DNA of 64,000 nucleotides from Anaspis maculata (Eukaryota > Arthropoda > Insecta > Coleoptera > Scraptiidae): contig OX421965.1 in NCBI GenBank assembly GCA_949128115.1, positions 49,715,257-49,779,256 of the forward strand, read 5' to 3'. Both the position numbers and the translations under genes were made by a program. Under the pieces are notes generated by a model that saw only the letters and a list, made by a program, of their open reading frames with translations, ran no database searches and was not told the origin of the DNA. Positions 21,940 to 31,819 of this stretch are shown here, piece by piece (the stretch's first letter is position 1; each line of letters starts with the position of its first letter).

Positions 21940-22520
21940 TGGTTCATTTAGGGGTTTCAACTCGACATCCTCGAGGTGGGCTAGAACTCACCGTCGAGGG
22001 AACGCGACTCAGCATCTTGGAGGGGGTTCGAAACACTTCGTCAACAGGTCCCAACTCTACGACTTGGAGAAGGGTCGAAACTCAACACCGGAAGGGCCTT
22101 GGCACATCGACCTGGCAAAAGGGCTGGAACTCGTCGTCGGAGGGCTCTGACTCGACACCTGGAGGCGGATCAAGACTCAACGTCCAAGGGCTCTGACACG
22201 ACATCCTAGAGACGGGTTGCAACTCAACGGGGGAAGCAACTCATCAGTCTCTCGGAGGGTCAAAACTCAACCTGGAGGGTTCTCGACTCAGCGTGCCCCC
22301 AAGGGGACCAAAACACGTCTCCGAAGGGTTCCAACTCGACTTTCTCCAGGGGGCCTTTGAGACACATCAGCCGGGGAATCGACTCGTCATTTTCCAAGTG
22401 GGCTGGGGCTCATCATTGGGGCTTCGACGCTTCGGCCTCTAGGAGGGTCGCGACGCAACATAAACGGGTTCTAACTCAGCTTCCTCGAAGGGGACTAAAA
22501 CTCTTCGCTACCAGGCCCGC
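21940..22520. repeat. Degenerate ~30-bp minisatellite
   Basis: Repeats of a theme like GGNCTNNAACTCGACATCCTCGAGG, with AACTCAACG, GACTCGACA, GACTCAGCA and CAACTCGAC recurring about every 25-35 bp across the region. Copies are diverged and of uneven length. There is no conserved reading frame. Confidence 0.65.
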
Positions 22521-22929
22521 AGAAGCACTCGGCGACGGACGTGACAAAGTCGGGAGCGGACGGCAGCCCAGGAGGATTGGTCCAGGTACCACGGTCAATC
22601 TCCGGCGATATCCTCCATTCCCAGCAATTCGGAATATTTTATTGCATCCAAAACGACCGCGAACGGTGTATAGACAGCTCAGGTAATCCGAGAAGCCGCT
22701 GGAGAATGCGACCGGCGGTGCTAGCACGTGGGAATCGGATGATGGCGGGCGGGTGGCGAGCGGAGCGTAAACACAGCAGGAGTACGGCAGCCACTGGCTG
22801 GTTGACGTGCGGGTACTTTACTTCATATGCACCAATTCACCATTTCATCGGACGTCGAGCAAGGACGGTTATTGAATTGTCGATGAGGGGCAAATAAATT
22901 ATGTTGTAGAGCTTTGCGGGATTTTCACG

Positions 22930-23430
22930 AATGAATTAAATAGCTAGCGACATCTTTTAATGATGCCTTGACTCTGAATATTCACATACTTATACCTCGA
23001 TTTCATGGCTTTTAATTATTTTCCTCCGGATTGTTTTCGGACCGCCAAATGCGGGTGGCTTCACTGTATTCAGGAATATGAGATGAACAATCGAGCGCGC
23101 GAGTGCCGTTGTGGTTCGACGTCGAGGTTTCGTGTTGAAAGGTGCCCGGCGAGAAGTGGAGAACTTGCAACAGCGCAGTACGCGAGAGGCGACCGCATAC
23201 GGGTTGGGGTGGCTGGGATTAACTGCTCGATACCTGGATATCGCTTAATTGTTTTGTACTACCTCTCGAACTTTCTACGTGTAAATTGCATCACGAGCGA
23301 CATCTTTTAACCATGTGGTGAATTTGAATATTGCACGCTCGATTTCCAATACACTTATTAATTTTTCCTCCGCGTGTTTCCGACCCGTACATGCGGTGGG
23401 CTTCACTGGCAATCCCACCAAATTAATAAC
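22930..23430. repeat. Diverged tandem duplication of ~130-bp blocks
   Basis: The block with TAGCGACATCTTTTAA, GAATATTCACA, CTCGATTTC, TTAAT(T)ATTTTTCCTCC, CGGACC and GCGGGTGGCTTCACTG at about 22,945-23,065 recurs at about 23,290-23,412. The roughly 225 bp between the copies are unassigned. A CATATGT repeat lies at 23,477-23,500. Confidence 0.6.
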
Positions 23431-23762
23431 GAATCGAAGAATATCTAGCAACCGGTGAATACGTCTCGTTATAGTCATATGTCATATGTCATATGTCATA
23501 CAGTCATATTTTTGGGAGCAGCGTTTTGCGACTAATCGGGCTTTGTGGCGCACAATTTAGCCTTTCTTGTCGTAACGTAATATGAAAGATACAATATTTC
23601 CAACAACTATAGTACTGGAGCACTTGTCCTAGTAAATTAAAGGAATTCCATTCTCTCAGAATGGTGTTGAGATTATGTTTTTTTTTTCTTTTTTCTTGAA
23701 GTTACACCACAAAAGTACTTCTTTGGCCAACCAGTTTTGCCTTTAGGCATCTTCAAGGCTGA

Positions 23763-23812
23763 CGTGTGATCAAATGAATTCTTATTTTAGGTAGGCTGTG
23801 GCCTGGTCAAAT

Positions 23813-23846
<34 letters not shown>

Positions 23847-24095
23847 TACTTTATTCTTCCCCGTTTCATAGGTTTCAATACAAAACAATTAGTCAGTAGC
23901 TATGGAAGTCGTCATAAATAAATAAACTATATAGGCATAACAATAATAATAGATAACAATATAAACAGTAGGTAATAAACACAAATAACAAAATTTCAAA
24001 TTCAAATTCAAAATTCAAATTCAAATTCAGGGGTGCGAAGCTGCGTTTCGGCTAGACCACAGCCTACCTAAAATAATAATTCATTTGATCACACG
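23763..24095. mobile_element. TGATCA-family MITE interrupted by a retrosequence
   Basis: Arms of about 46 bp run from CGTGTGATCAAATGAATT through TTATTTTAGGTAGGCTGTGG. They match each other and resemble the intact 118-bp copy at 2158-2275. A block of about 215 bp between the arms, starting at the GATA repeat, appears to be a later insertion. A third right arm of the same family is present at 24,349-24,397. Confidence 0.7.
23814..24030 (-). mobile_element. Probable 5'-truncated non-LTR 3' end with (TATC)n tail
   Basis: Read on the - strand, the block ends GAAGAATAAAGTATATC followed by about eight TATC units, that is, a polyadenylation-like signal and a microsatellite tail. It begins with repeats of GAATTT, like the 3' end of retrotransposon A. 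It lies inside the MITE at 23,763-24,095. It is too short for coding sequence, so the parent family is unknown. Confidence 0.45.
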
Positions 24096-24112
24096 ATATA
24101 ACAGAATAAGTA

Positions 24113-24215
24113 GTTATGGTAATCACCGTGCTTACTATTAAATTGCTATGGCCACAGCCAATAGGAAGGTCCGTTGCCCTAGCAATTTCATCGTTAGTAC
24201 GGTGATTACCATAAC
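24113..24215. repeat. 103-bp palindrome, probable MITE
   Basis: Arms of about 45 bp starting GTTATGGTAATCACCGT and enclosing AAATTGCTA / TAGCAATTT. There is no coding capacity. It is nested in the inverted-repeat interval beside retrotransposon B. Confidence 0.6.
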
Positions 24216-24441
24216 CATTCCCTTAGAGAATCAGGCCGAATAGCTTCAATAAACTAAGTAATTACAGCCCTGAAGATGCCTAACGGGAACGGCAAAATCG
24301 GTTGGCCCAAGAAGTAATTTTGGTGCGACTCCTTGCTAAGCTGCGTTTGGCTAAAGCACAGCCTGCCTGAATCAAAGCTTCGTTATTTGATCACACGATA
24401 GATACCTATACGGTATACCTTTTTTTTTTTTTTTTTTTTTT

Positions 24442-24660
24442 CGGGAGGAGAGGAATGCCTTTACGCACACCCCGGCTGGACAGCACCGGGGTAGTGTGGG
24501 ACTCACCGAAGCACTACCCACTAAACCTCTCCTCATGCCTGGTGTTTATCCTCCTATTGGGACCGCGGGGAGCATTGCTTCAATAGGAGGTTGGCAGATG
24601 GTGGTTGAGAGGCGGCCTCGTACTGGCTCTTTCGACCTCATCTCTTCTTCTTCTTCTTCT
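24442..24660 (-). promoter_or_regulatory. 3' UTR of retrotransposon B with two strong hairpins
   Basis: Between the ORF2 stop and the poly(A) tail, two inverted repeats can form stems: CCTCCTATTG / CAATAGGAGG (24,550-24,559 with 24,581-24,590, perfect) and ACCCCGG / CCGGGGT (24,469-24,475 with 24,486-24,492). A GAA triplet run follows the stop codon. In R1/R2-type elements the 3' UTR RNA is recognised by the reverse transcriptase; a similar role is inferred here. Confidence 0.6.
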
Positions 24661-27654
24661 TCACACCGCAACATCGGCAGCTACTTTGTTACGGTATTCT
24701 CGTTCTCGTTCCGCCTTTGCTCTTGCTTGCATAACTTCCCTGATGTAACCTGTGATAGTCTGCCAGTTCGCTTCGTTTTTCAGCATGAGAGCCACCAGGT
24801 TTGTTCCAGACACCGCGGTGTCCACGTCACGTTCCAACTTTTCTCGAGCATCAGCTGTTCCAGCGCATGCGAACAGGGCGTGCTCGGGATCATCAAGGTC
24901 GTTCCCACACAAGTCACATATCGCGTCCTGGCATTTCCCTATTCGGCGCCTGTAGCTGCCGAAGCATCCGTGGCCTGTCAATGCTTGCGTCGTCCAATGG
25001 TCGAGCTGTCCGTGTGCACGCGTGGTCCATGGCTCCAAGTCCTGTATAAGGTTTCTTGTCCAGTTTCTTTCTGTTCGCCATCTTGCAGACCATTTGTCCA
25101 CAAGAGTCCGTCGTGCTTCAGCTTTACATTCTTGATGTGTATGGCCTTCCCGGCACTCATGGATCTGGGACCTCTCCGCCGCAAGTAGGTCGAACGGTGG
25201 CAAGTTGGCCAGCACTGCTGCTGACATATTGGAGACAGTTCGATACGCGCACGTGATTCTCAAAGCTGCCTTTCGAAACTCCTTTTGCATCGGTTTTGCG
25301 GTCGGTGCTTTGTCTGTGACGGCTTTCCCCCATATCGGAGCACCGTAGAGTGCGACAGACGTAGCTACACTCGTCAGCAGTCTTCGCTTGCTTGTATTTG
25401 CGCCATTAATGTTTGGCATTATACGGCTGATCATTGCTACAACTCGTCCTACTCTTCCCGCAGTCTGTCGAATATGTTCCGCAAATTTCATTTTGCTGTC
25501 CAGGATCACCCCCAGATACCTGATGTTGGGCTTGAACTTGACTTGTGTACTTCCGAAGACTAAAGTTGGTGGCTGAAGTTTTCTTTTCCGTGTCACCAGC
25601 AGCGCCTCTGTTTTCTCTGCGGCAACCTCCAATCCGTGTTTCTTCATCCACTTAAGCACCAGCGTAAGGGCTTTATTTGTGTTCTCTTCTACATCCTCGA
25701 TCCATCTACCGTGCGCCACGATAGCGACGTCGTCGGCAAAGCCAATAATTCCTACGCCCGTTGGCAGTTCTATCCTCAGGAGGTCATCGTAAGTGACATT
25801 CCACAGCTCCGGACCAAGGATGGAGCCCTGCGCCACGCCAGCTGTACTTGCAAACTTCTCTCCTTCATAAACGATCGAACGTCCAGTGAAGTAACTCCTA
25901 ATTATCGAGAAGAGCCGCCCTGTGACTCCTCGCTTCTCTAGTGCACGCAGAATCTCACTTCTCGGGATCGAATTGAAGGCATTCTTCACGTCAATTGTGA
26001 CGATGACGCAATGCCCCATTGTTTTGAGTGTTCCCTTGGTTGCCTCTTCGGCAATCGTCTTCACTTTTTGTATTGCATCGATTGTAGACATGCCACGCCG
26101 AAACCCAAACTGGTTGTCGGACAGCGTCTTATTATTTTGTTCCATAGCCTTCCGAATCCGTTCCAGGATAAGGTTTTCAAGTATTTTTGTCAAAGAATCC
26201 AACAGGCAGAGGGGTCGATATGACGCCGGTTGTCCCACAGGTTTATTAGGTTTTCTCAGCAAAACCAGTCTTCCAGTTTTTCCCGCGCTGGGGAAGTAAC
26301 CCTTTTGAAGGCACAAGCTCATAAGATGCCTGAGCGGTTCTGGCCTGAACTTGACTATGGCTTTTAAAATCTCGGTCGGTATTCCATCAGGGCCTGGAGC
26401 TTTCCGATTTTTCAATCGGTTGGTCGCTGTTGCAAGCTCTTCGATGGATACCTCATTTGTGTCATCCGCATCCAACTCTTCGGTGTTGACAATTAATTCA
26501 GGGTGGTTGGGGAACAAATAATTCACTATTTCCGGCAGCTTTTCTCTAGGTACTCTAGCAGGGCCTTGCAGCCTTTTGGTTAAAATTTGATAGGGCTTAC
26601 CCCAGGGATCGGTATCCACCTCCTGGCACAGTTTATCCCAGCATTCCGCTTTTGCCTTCTTTATCTGTATATTCAGCTGTTTCTTTTTTTCCTTGTAGTC
26701 GTTCCACATCAGCTGCGTAGCTGAATTTCTGCGTAGCGCTCTCATATAAACTCTTCTACAGTGGTTGGATTCTCTTCTTGTTGTGGCGATTTGGTCGTTC
26801 CACCAGTAGCTTGATTTCCTTGTTGTATGTCTGTACCTGGGCATTGTCTTATCGCAAATTTGCGTTATCTGATCCATCACTTCCTTCAGATAGAGGTCCG
26901 GATTGTCATGGTTGTTCACCAAGGTGGGCTGTTTCTCTATTACTTTCTGGAGATAATCTAGATTCAGTTTTTTGGTCACCCAGCCACTACGAGTAGGGAG
27001 GCACTTCGACTGCATGTCTTCTTCTACCGTGTAGCTGATGTACTTGTGATCGCTTAGTGTTTCACGGGTATCGACTTGCCACTTTGTCATATGACTAGCC
27101 GTTCGTCCTGATGCTAACGTTATATCAATGATTGACTTAGCGCTTCTTCTTTGAAACGTGGGTTCGTTACCGAGGTTACACACTTCAAGCTGCCACCTTG
27201 CCACCATCTCCATCACAAGCGCTCCCCTTTTATCTGTTGCATTCGATCCCCATTCGACCGCTTTGGCATTGAAGTCCCCGGCTATGATGACTTCTTGACC
27301 TCTTATTAATGTGTTTTCCAAGCTTCCAAGATATGTTTCAAAATCAGCCGTCGAAATGTTTGGGGAGATGTAACACGAATACAGCCGAGTACCACCCAAC
27401 TCGATCCATACAAGTCCCGCAACGTCGATGCCAGTTTTATTGATGCAGAGTCTGCTATTCATAATGACAATTGCAGCATCCTTCCTTACGTCAGCTATCC
27501 ATGTGTTCTTTATGCCGGCTTTGTTAGGTTCCGAGATGATTAGAATATCAACGTCATCAGCTCTTGCCGTGTGGAGCGCCAAGTCCTGTGCTGTTCTGGA
27601 TCTGTTTAAATTCACTTGTAGGATTTTCAGCTTAGTCATCATTGATGTGTGCAT
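24661..27654 (-). CDS. ORF2 of retrotransposon B: endonuclease-reverse transcriptase
   Basis: About 997 residues from an ATG at 27,654, which lies 10 nt after the ORF1 stop in a different frame. The frame stays open upstream but offers no earlier ATG. Endonuclease motifs: LQVNLN near the start, SEPNK, AGDFN and SDHKY. Reverse transcriptase motifs: TIDVKNAFN (catalytic Asp), GVAQGSILGPELWN and FADD near residue 639. A C-terminal CX2C...H...C knuckle (CDLC, EHALFAC) is intact. It would nick DNA and prime reverse transcription from the nick. No frameshift or internal stop was seen, so this ORF could still be functional in trans. Confidence 0.92.
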   Translation of the reverse strand: MHTSMMTKLKILQVNLNRSRTAQDLALHTARADDVDILIISEPNKAGIKNTWIADVRKDAAIVIMNSRLCINKTGIDVAGLVWIELGGTRLYSCYISPNISTADFETYLGSLENTLIRGQEVIIAGDFNAKAVEWGSNATDKRGALVMEMVARWQLEVCNLGNEPTFQRRSAKSIIDITLASGRTASHMTKWQVDTRETLSDHKYISYTVEEDMQSKCLPTRSGWVTKKLNLDYLQKVIEKQPTLVNNHDNPDLYLKEVMDQITQICDKTMPRYRHTTRKSSYWWNDQIATTRRESNHCRRVYMRALRRNSATQLMWNDYKEKKKQLNIQIKKAKAECWDKLCQEVDTDPWGKPYQILTKRLQGPARVPREKLPEIVNYLFPNHPELIVNTEELDADDTNEVSIEELATATNRLKNRKAPGPDGIPTEILKAIVKFRPEPLRHLMSLCLQKGYFPSAGKTGRLVLLRKPNKPVGQPASYRPLCLLDSLTKILENLILERIRKAMEQNNKTLSDNQFGFRRGMSTIDAIQKVKTIAEEATKGTLKTMGHCVIVTIDVKNAFNSIPRSEILRALEKRGVTGRLFSIIRSYFTGRSIVYEGEKFASTAGVAQGSILGPELWNVTYDDLLRIELPTGVGIIGFADDVAIVAHGRWIEDVEENTNKALTLVLKWMKKHGLEVAAEKTEALLVTRKRKLQPPTLVFGSTQVKFKPNIRYLGVILDSKMKFAEHIRQTAGRVGRVVAMISRIMPNINGANTSKRRLLTSVATSVALYGAPIWGKAVTDKAPTAKPMQKEFRKAALRITCAYRTVSNMSAAVLANLPPFDLLAAERSQIHECREGHTHQECKAEARRTLVDKWSARWRTERNWTRNLIQDLEPWTTRAHGQLDHWTTQALTGHGCFGSYRRRIGKCQDAICDLCGNDLDDPEHALFACAGTADAREKLERDVDTAVSGTNLVALMLKNEANWQTITGYIREVMQARAKAEREREYRNKVAADVAV

Positions 27655-27664
27655 TGAAGTTTTG

Positions 27665-28735
27665 CTATTGCTTTTCCTGCCCAGTTGTGATTCCTGTCGG
27701 TTGAACACTTCTCAGGAATTTTTTAAAAGCCTTACATTTTTTGCTGCCCGGGTAGTGATCATTCTCTTCTCCGGCGTCATTACATGCGCTACACTTCGGC
27801 TCTCTGTCACATTCGGGTGCTTTGTGGTCTGTTCCACCACAGGTTCGGCAGTGTCCTCTACGGTCCGGGCCGCTGCATTCTCTTGACTCGTGGTCAAAGG
27901 CGTGACATCGGAAACATCTTTTTTGTCGTCTGCGTTCTTGAATGACACAGTTGGACCATCCGATTCTTATTTTCCCCTTTGACAAGAGCTTTTCTGCCTC
28001 TTCAATTGAAGTTATCACCATCGCGATATTCAGTCCTTTTCCATACTTTCGAATCCAGTGTACCCTTGCGACATCTTTGTTTCCCTCATGCTCGATAGCA
28101 TCAAGTATATCTTGCTCAGTAGCATCTTCCTCTATTCCCTTGATTTCCAGGGCTACAGTTTGTTGCTTTTCGGGTAATCGCTTGACTGTTTTCTCCTTCA
28201 GAACATGCTCTATTGCTTGAGTCAGTATCTGTCCTTTTCCTGCTTTCTTGTCCAGCTCTATTATCATTTTTCCATCTCTACTCCGACGTACAGCTCTTAT
28301 TTCTTCTACTCCAGCTTTCCTTGGTACTTCTTGTTTAAGTTTCCTGAGAATGCCAGCGTAAGAGTTTTCGTCTGCGTCAATCATGATTTTCTCGTTCATT
28401 ACTTTCTTTCTGTTGATGATTCTTGTCCCACGGTTGGTGACACCATCTTTACTTGACTTGGCTCTGTCAACATTTCCTGTTGCTTTCCTTTGTTTATCTT
28501 GGTCTTTATCTTCTCCTGGAAGTCTGTAGACCAATATCTCCGCCGCTGTCGTTCGAAAGACAATTTCCAAAAGCTTTCTGACCTCCTTCCATTTGAGTTT
28601 GTCGCGGCCGCATCCCAGTCTTGGTACTGCTAGCTTAGTTATGCCGTCGCGATCCATACATTGCCTCAGGTCCTTCAGACTCCGGTAAAACGACTCCAGA
28701 GTCGGTTTTTCGTTGGACAGGGCCTTTGTTGCCAA
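27665..28735 (-). pseudogene. ORF1 of retrotransposon B, downstream part: macrodomain C-half, RRM-like region, zinc knuckles
   Basis: About 356 codons in the frame that follows the break. The first ~72 residues are the second half of a macrodomain (LATK, then AVPRLGCGRDKLKW). A basic linker follows, then a gag core typical of R1-type elements (YAGILRKLK, IRSVRR-like, an RRM-like fold region), and three knuckles: CFRCHAFDHESREC, CRTCGGTDHKAPEC and a longer CSAC...H...C. It ends in TAG 10 nt before the ORF2 ATG. The upstream part is in another frame, so ORF1 is broken at this locus unless a frameshift is programmed. Confidence 0.85.
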
Positions 28736-28955
28736 GTAGTAGGTACACTCGCCTGTCGATGTATCCGCCGCTTTCTGTTTCAGAGGGCTTCACGATGGTC
28801 GCCACTTCTCCTACTGATTTCTTCTGTTTTTTGAGATCACTCACGCTTTGGAAGCGGTCCTTGAAGCGTACAGCGATACCTCTTGCCATCTTGAGATCAG
28901 CTCCAACACAATGTCCCAGCGCAAAGCCCTCCGGAGCCTCAAAAAGATCCCCAAT
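28520..28955 (-). other. TARG1/OARD1-like macrodomain inside retrotransposon ORF1
   Basis: The N-half, in the upstream frame, reads GDLFEAPEG...GHCVGADLKMARGIAVRFK...QKKSVGEVA. The C-half, in the downstream frame, reads LATKALSNEKPT...SLKDL...VPRLGCGRDKLKW. The order and spacing match the single-domain ADP-ribose glycohydrolase TARG1/OARD1. The catalytic Lys of TARG1 (in its ITK motif) and Asp (in its GCGLD motif) have counterparts in ATK and GCGRD. TARG1 removes mono-ADP-ribose from acidic residues. Capture of such a domain by a gag ORF is inferred from linear order; structural modelling would test it. Confidence 0.8.
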
Positions 28956-29906
28956 TACTTCCTGTGTTGCCTTGAAGATGTTTTCGGGCCATTGCAGGTT
29001 GATGATTGCGGCTGTCGTTTCCCAGTCCTGGCACGCCTGTATTGCCTCTTCGATGTTCTCTTCTGTGATTTCGTTGGTTATTTTGGTTTCCGTAGTTTGT
29101 GTTCCAACTGTCTTGTTTTGACCACTTTTCATTTCGATCAACCACTCTGAAGGTGTTTCCGTTTGTGCATTAGTCACATTTTTCACACTCACCACATTTT
29201 TCAATCTATTTTCAAGGGATGTGATCATGGCCGCCTGTTCTTTTATAATCTTTCCCAGTTGATTGTGCTTCTCGTTGCTCTCCGCGGTATTGGTGCCGTC
29301 TGAAACGATGAGTCTCTTTGTCAGACAAATCAGCTCTTTAGCAAGCGCCTTGACCTTCTTATGAACGTTCTGGTTCTCCCTACCAAATTTGACCAGTTCC
29401 TCGACCTTGCCTTGCACTTTGAGCAGGGCTGGATTTGGGGGTGTTGTTTCATCCTCGTCCACAATTGGGCTTTGATTTTGTCTCCTCTTCTTTGTGGGAT
29501 TCATCAAAGGGACTACACTTTTTGGCGTGGAACTGTTAGCTGGGCTCGTCATAAGTGATGTCAACCCACCAGAGGCAGTTCTGTACAAGTCATCGTCATC
29601 GTCATTTTCTTCTTCTGTGAGGTCCCCGCTTTCCACTCGGAATTGGCCCATGAACCGAGTCAACGGATTCTGAGGAGGGGAGCGAACGACGGTGCCGCCT
29701 TTTGCGAAAGCCTCTTGCTCATCTTCTCTCACATTAGTTTTCATCGTTTGATATTCGGGTGAAGTCGGTAGTTTTTCAAAGGTTGCTTCCTGCAAAGACA
29801 AATCGCTTTGGTCGGTGTCTGATTTTTGTTTGCGGTTTGGAGAATGTTCCATGTTTGTCCCACGAGTTGGGACCATCTGAATGTCGCCCCCCGGTAGTGG
29901 GCCCAT
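28635..29906 (-). pseudogene. ORF1 of retrotransposon B, upstream part: coiled-coil region and macrodomain N-half
   Basis: The first in-frame ATG is at 29,906, with others at 29,876 and 29,852; the last opens MEHSPNRK and is an equally plausible start. There is an acidic stretch (EEENDDDDD), then a Lys/Glu/Leu-rich coiled coil (around VEELVKFGRENQNVHKKVKA), then the N-half of a macrodomain beginning IGDLF at 28,955. The true reading leaves this frame at about 28,736-28,748; the last ~35 codons down to 28,635 are out of frame with the domain. The break is a net one-nucleotide shift. Confidence 0.8.
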
Positions 29907-30038
29907 ACCGAGGGGAAGGCACTCATACTGTGGGGTGAGCCTGGTGCCCCACAGGTTTTTTTCGACTTCGCTGTCGGATATTTTATAGAGGTTTGCTCCT
30001 CGCAAGCCGGCCGATGAAGGCAAGCCCCCCGGTCGCAC

Positions 30039-30300
30039 AACACCCGACGTTCTCCAGCCACGCCCTGCCGGAGTCTCTGAAGGATGTCACACGATTACGG
30101 TATGTTGAGAGGCTGACTGGCGCTCCGCTCAGCCCCCTTTGTGCTGTTTCTTGGCTTTCACCACTCTCCATCGACCTTTTCGGCATGAGTGTCCCTGCCA
30201 GGGGCCTCTTCGCGCGGCCCCCGCCGACATAGCTCTCAGGATCATCGCAGTTACTTGAGCCCCTCCACCAACGACAAGGTTTTACAGCACCTAGGAGGGA
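30039..30300 (-). promoter_or_regulatory. 5' UTR of retrotransposon B
   Basis: About 262 bp, extending to about 394 bp if the first ATG at 29,906 is the start. It lies between the upstream TSD and ORF1, is GC-rich and has no TATA box. An internal promoter is expected for this group but is not visible as a motif. Confidence 0.4.
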
Positions 30301-30315
30301 CTATACGGTATACCT

Positions 30316-31810
30316 GAAATAATATAATGTACCTACAATCAAATAATTGATCTCAATAAATTAATATATCCAACCATGGGATTCGCCCCTTCTCTACATA
30401 GCTATAGGTATTTATTTACCATTCAACAACAATGTTGTAGGTACGTACAGTGACGGATTAACCAATAGGCTTCATAGCATTTCTTCACTCATAGCATTTC
30501 TTCACTTGAAGAAATGCTATGAAAAAAAATGAATCGAAATGCTGGCAACCAATAATTTATGAATAAAATAATTAAATCTCATTATAGGGTGACTACCTAC
30601 GCACCTTTGCTTATAAAAAACTGGTAATTGTACTCGAAAGTGAACCGTTGAAAAGGTGGGAGGTCTTTGCCCCACGGCGCCGGCGCCGGCGTAAGACACC
30701 GGGAAAAAGGTTGTATTTTCGTTCATAGCTCAAGCGACGAAGCGAATGAATGTCACCCACCATCTTTGAAATAACAAAATAGTTATTTATGTACCATGGG
30801 CATAAAGTGCCACTTTTTTTCCCCGCTGTGCGAGATTGCGACCGAGGCCGTAGGCCGAGGGAAGCAAGCACAAGGGGAAAAAACGCACTTTAGCCCAAGG
30901 TGCATACAATGTTTTTTTGCACTGGCTAGTGCAAGACTGAAAATTTAGAGTTATTGAGTCGTTGAAAAATTGTCATGGCAGCGCTGATTACTTGGTTGTA
31001 CGTCGCACGATCTACAATGCGATCAACAAAGTTCGGAATTGGGGTAGGCTGTGCCCTAAGAAAGCAGCTTGACATCCTGAGATTTAACCAGGTCATAGCC
31101 TACCAGATCGCAGGGACAAGTGGCAGGTTACCTATCACCTATCTTGAACACGTACCTAGCTGCCGGCGCCCCATCGCTTACTAGCATAAAACAGGTATTT
31201 ATTGGTTTTGGTATGTAAACGTGCTAATTTTGTTGTTCTTGTAGTCTTTCGTGTTCCCTACAAATTAAAGTCCATTTTGCATCGCATCAAGTAGTTACGT
31301 CAAAATACAAGGTGACGTCTCCTCTGACGGATCAAGAGCGCTCGTTGCCATGACGACTTTTTTGCCAAGGGCTAAAAAGAGTCACTTTAGGCCCTGTTTT
31401 GAGGTCGTAAGATAACGCATTTGATATAGGTAGTGCAAAAAATGACTTTTTTCAAGGAGATAGACCTCTACCAACATATAGAAATGAAAATCACCTGCCC
31501 ACAGGCTGAAAGAGTCTATTCAGTCACCAGTGGTCACTAGTGTTCAACACTCTACATACCTACTTACAGTGTGCTACTCTATGATTGTATGAGTTTTGTT
31601 CTGTTTTTAAACAGCCTATACATTTTTTTATTCAATCTTTAAAAATTGAAGAAAAAATCAAGGTGGATTTAGCGGAAATAGAATAGAGAGCTTTCCGGGC
31701 CATTTCCTGCTGGCGCCTAAACCGCGCTTACACACATACCTTTGCCTACCTACTCGAAACAAACACACACACACCTGCCCAGGTAAATGCGCTAAACGGC
31801 CCGAAATTAG
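30316..31810. other. Intergenic DNA with a short perfect hairpin
   Basis: No gene seen. The palindrome TCATAGCATTTCTTCA / TGAAGAAATGCTATGA spans 30,491-30,523 and is preceded by a direct copy of its left arm. A pair GTAGGCTGTGCCCT / AGGTCATAGCCTAC at 31,043-31,106 resembles the core of the TGATCA-family MITE. A diffuse inverted repeat around 30,795-30,900 has AAAGTGC ends. Confidence 0.45.
30491..30523. repeat. 33-bp perfect hairpin
   Basis: A 16-bp inverted repeat around a one-base centre, preceded by a direct repeat of CATAGCATTTCTTCA. It may be a microRNA-like or cruciform hairpin, but it is too short to assign a function. Confidence 0.55.
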
Positions 31811-31819
31811 ACACAAACA

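Larger units (their letters stand above)
23707..24324. mobile_element. Outer inverted repeat enclosing nested small elements
   Basis: Arms at 23,707-23,762 and 24,268-24,324 share ACTTCTTTGGCCAACC, GTTTTGCC and AGGCATCTTCA in inverse orientation. The interval between them holds two further palindromes (23,763-24,095 and 24,113-24,215). This is best read as a foldback element that has received later insertions. The exact ends and TSD are unclear. Confidence 0.6.
24421..30300 (-). mobile_element. Retrotransposon B: R1-clade-like non-LTR element with 15-bp TSD
   Basis: A 5,880-bp element on the - strand, flanked by exact copies of ctatacggtatacct at 24,406-24,420 and 30,301-30,315. A 21-nt poly(T) at 24,421-24,441 is the element's poly(A) tail. 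ORF1 (gag plus macrodomain, split by a frame change) is followed by an intact ORF2. The LQVNLNRSR start of the endonuclease, the FADD box and the C-terminal knuckle are typical of the R1/TRAS/Waldo group. R1 proper targets rDNA; here the flanks are nested MITEs, so this copy did not insert in rDNA. Confidence 0.92.

Noticed and set aside
24496..25188. 230-codon + strand frame
   Set aside because: Antisense shadow of retrotransposon B ORF2 and its 3' UTR.
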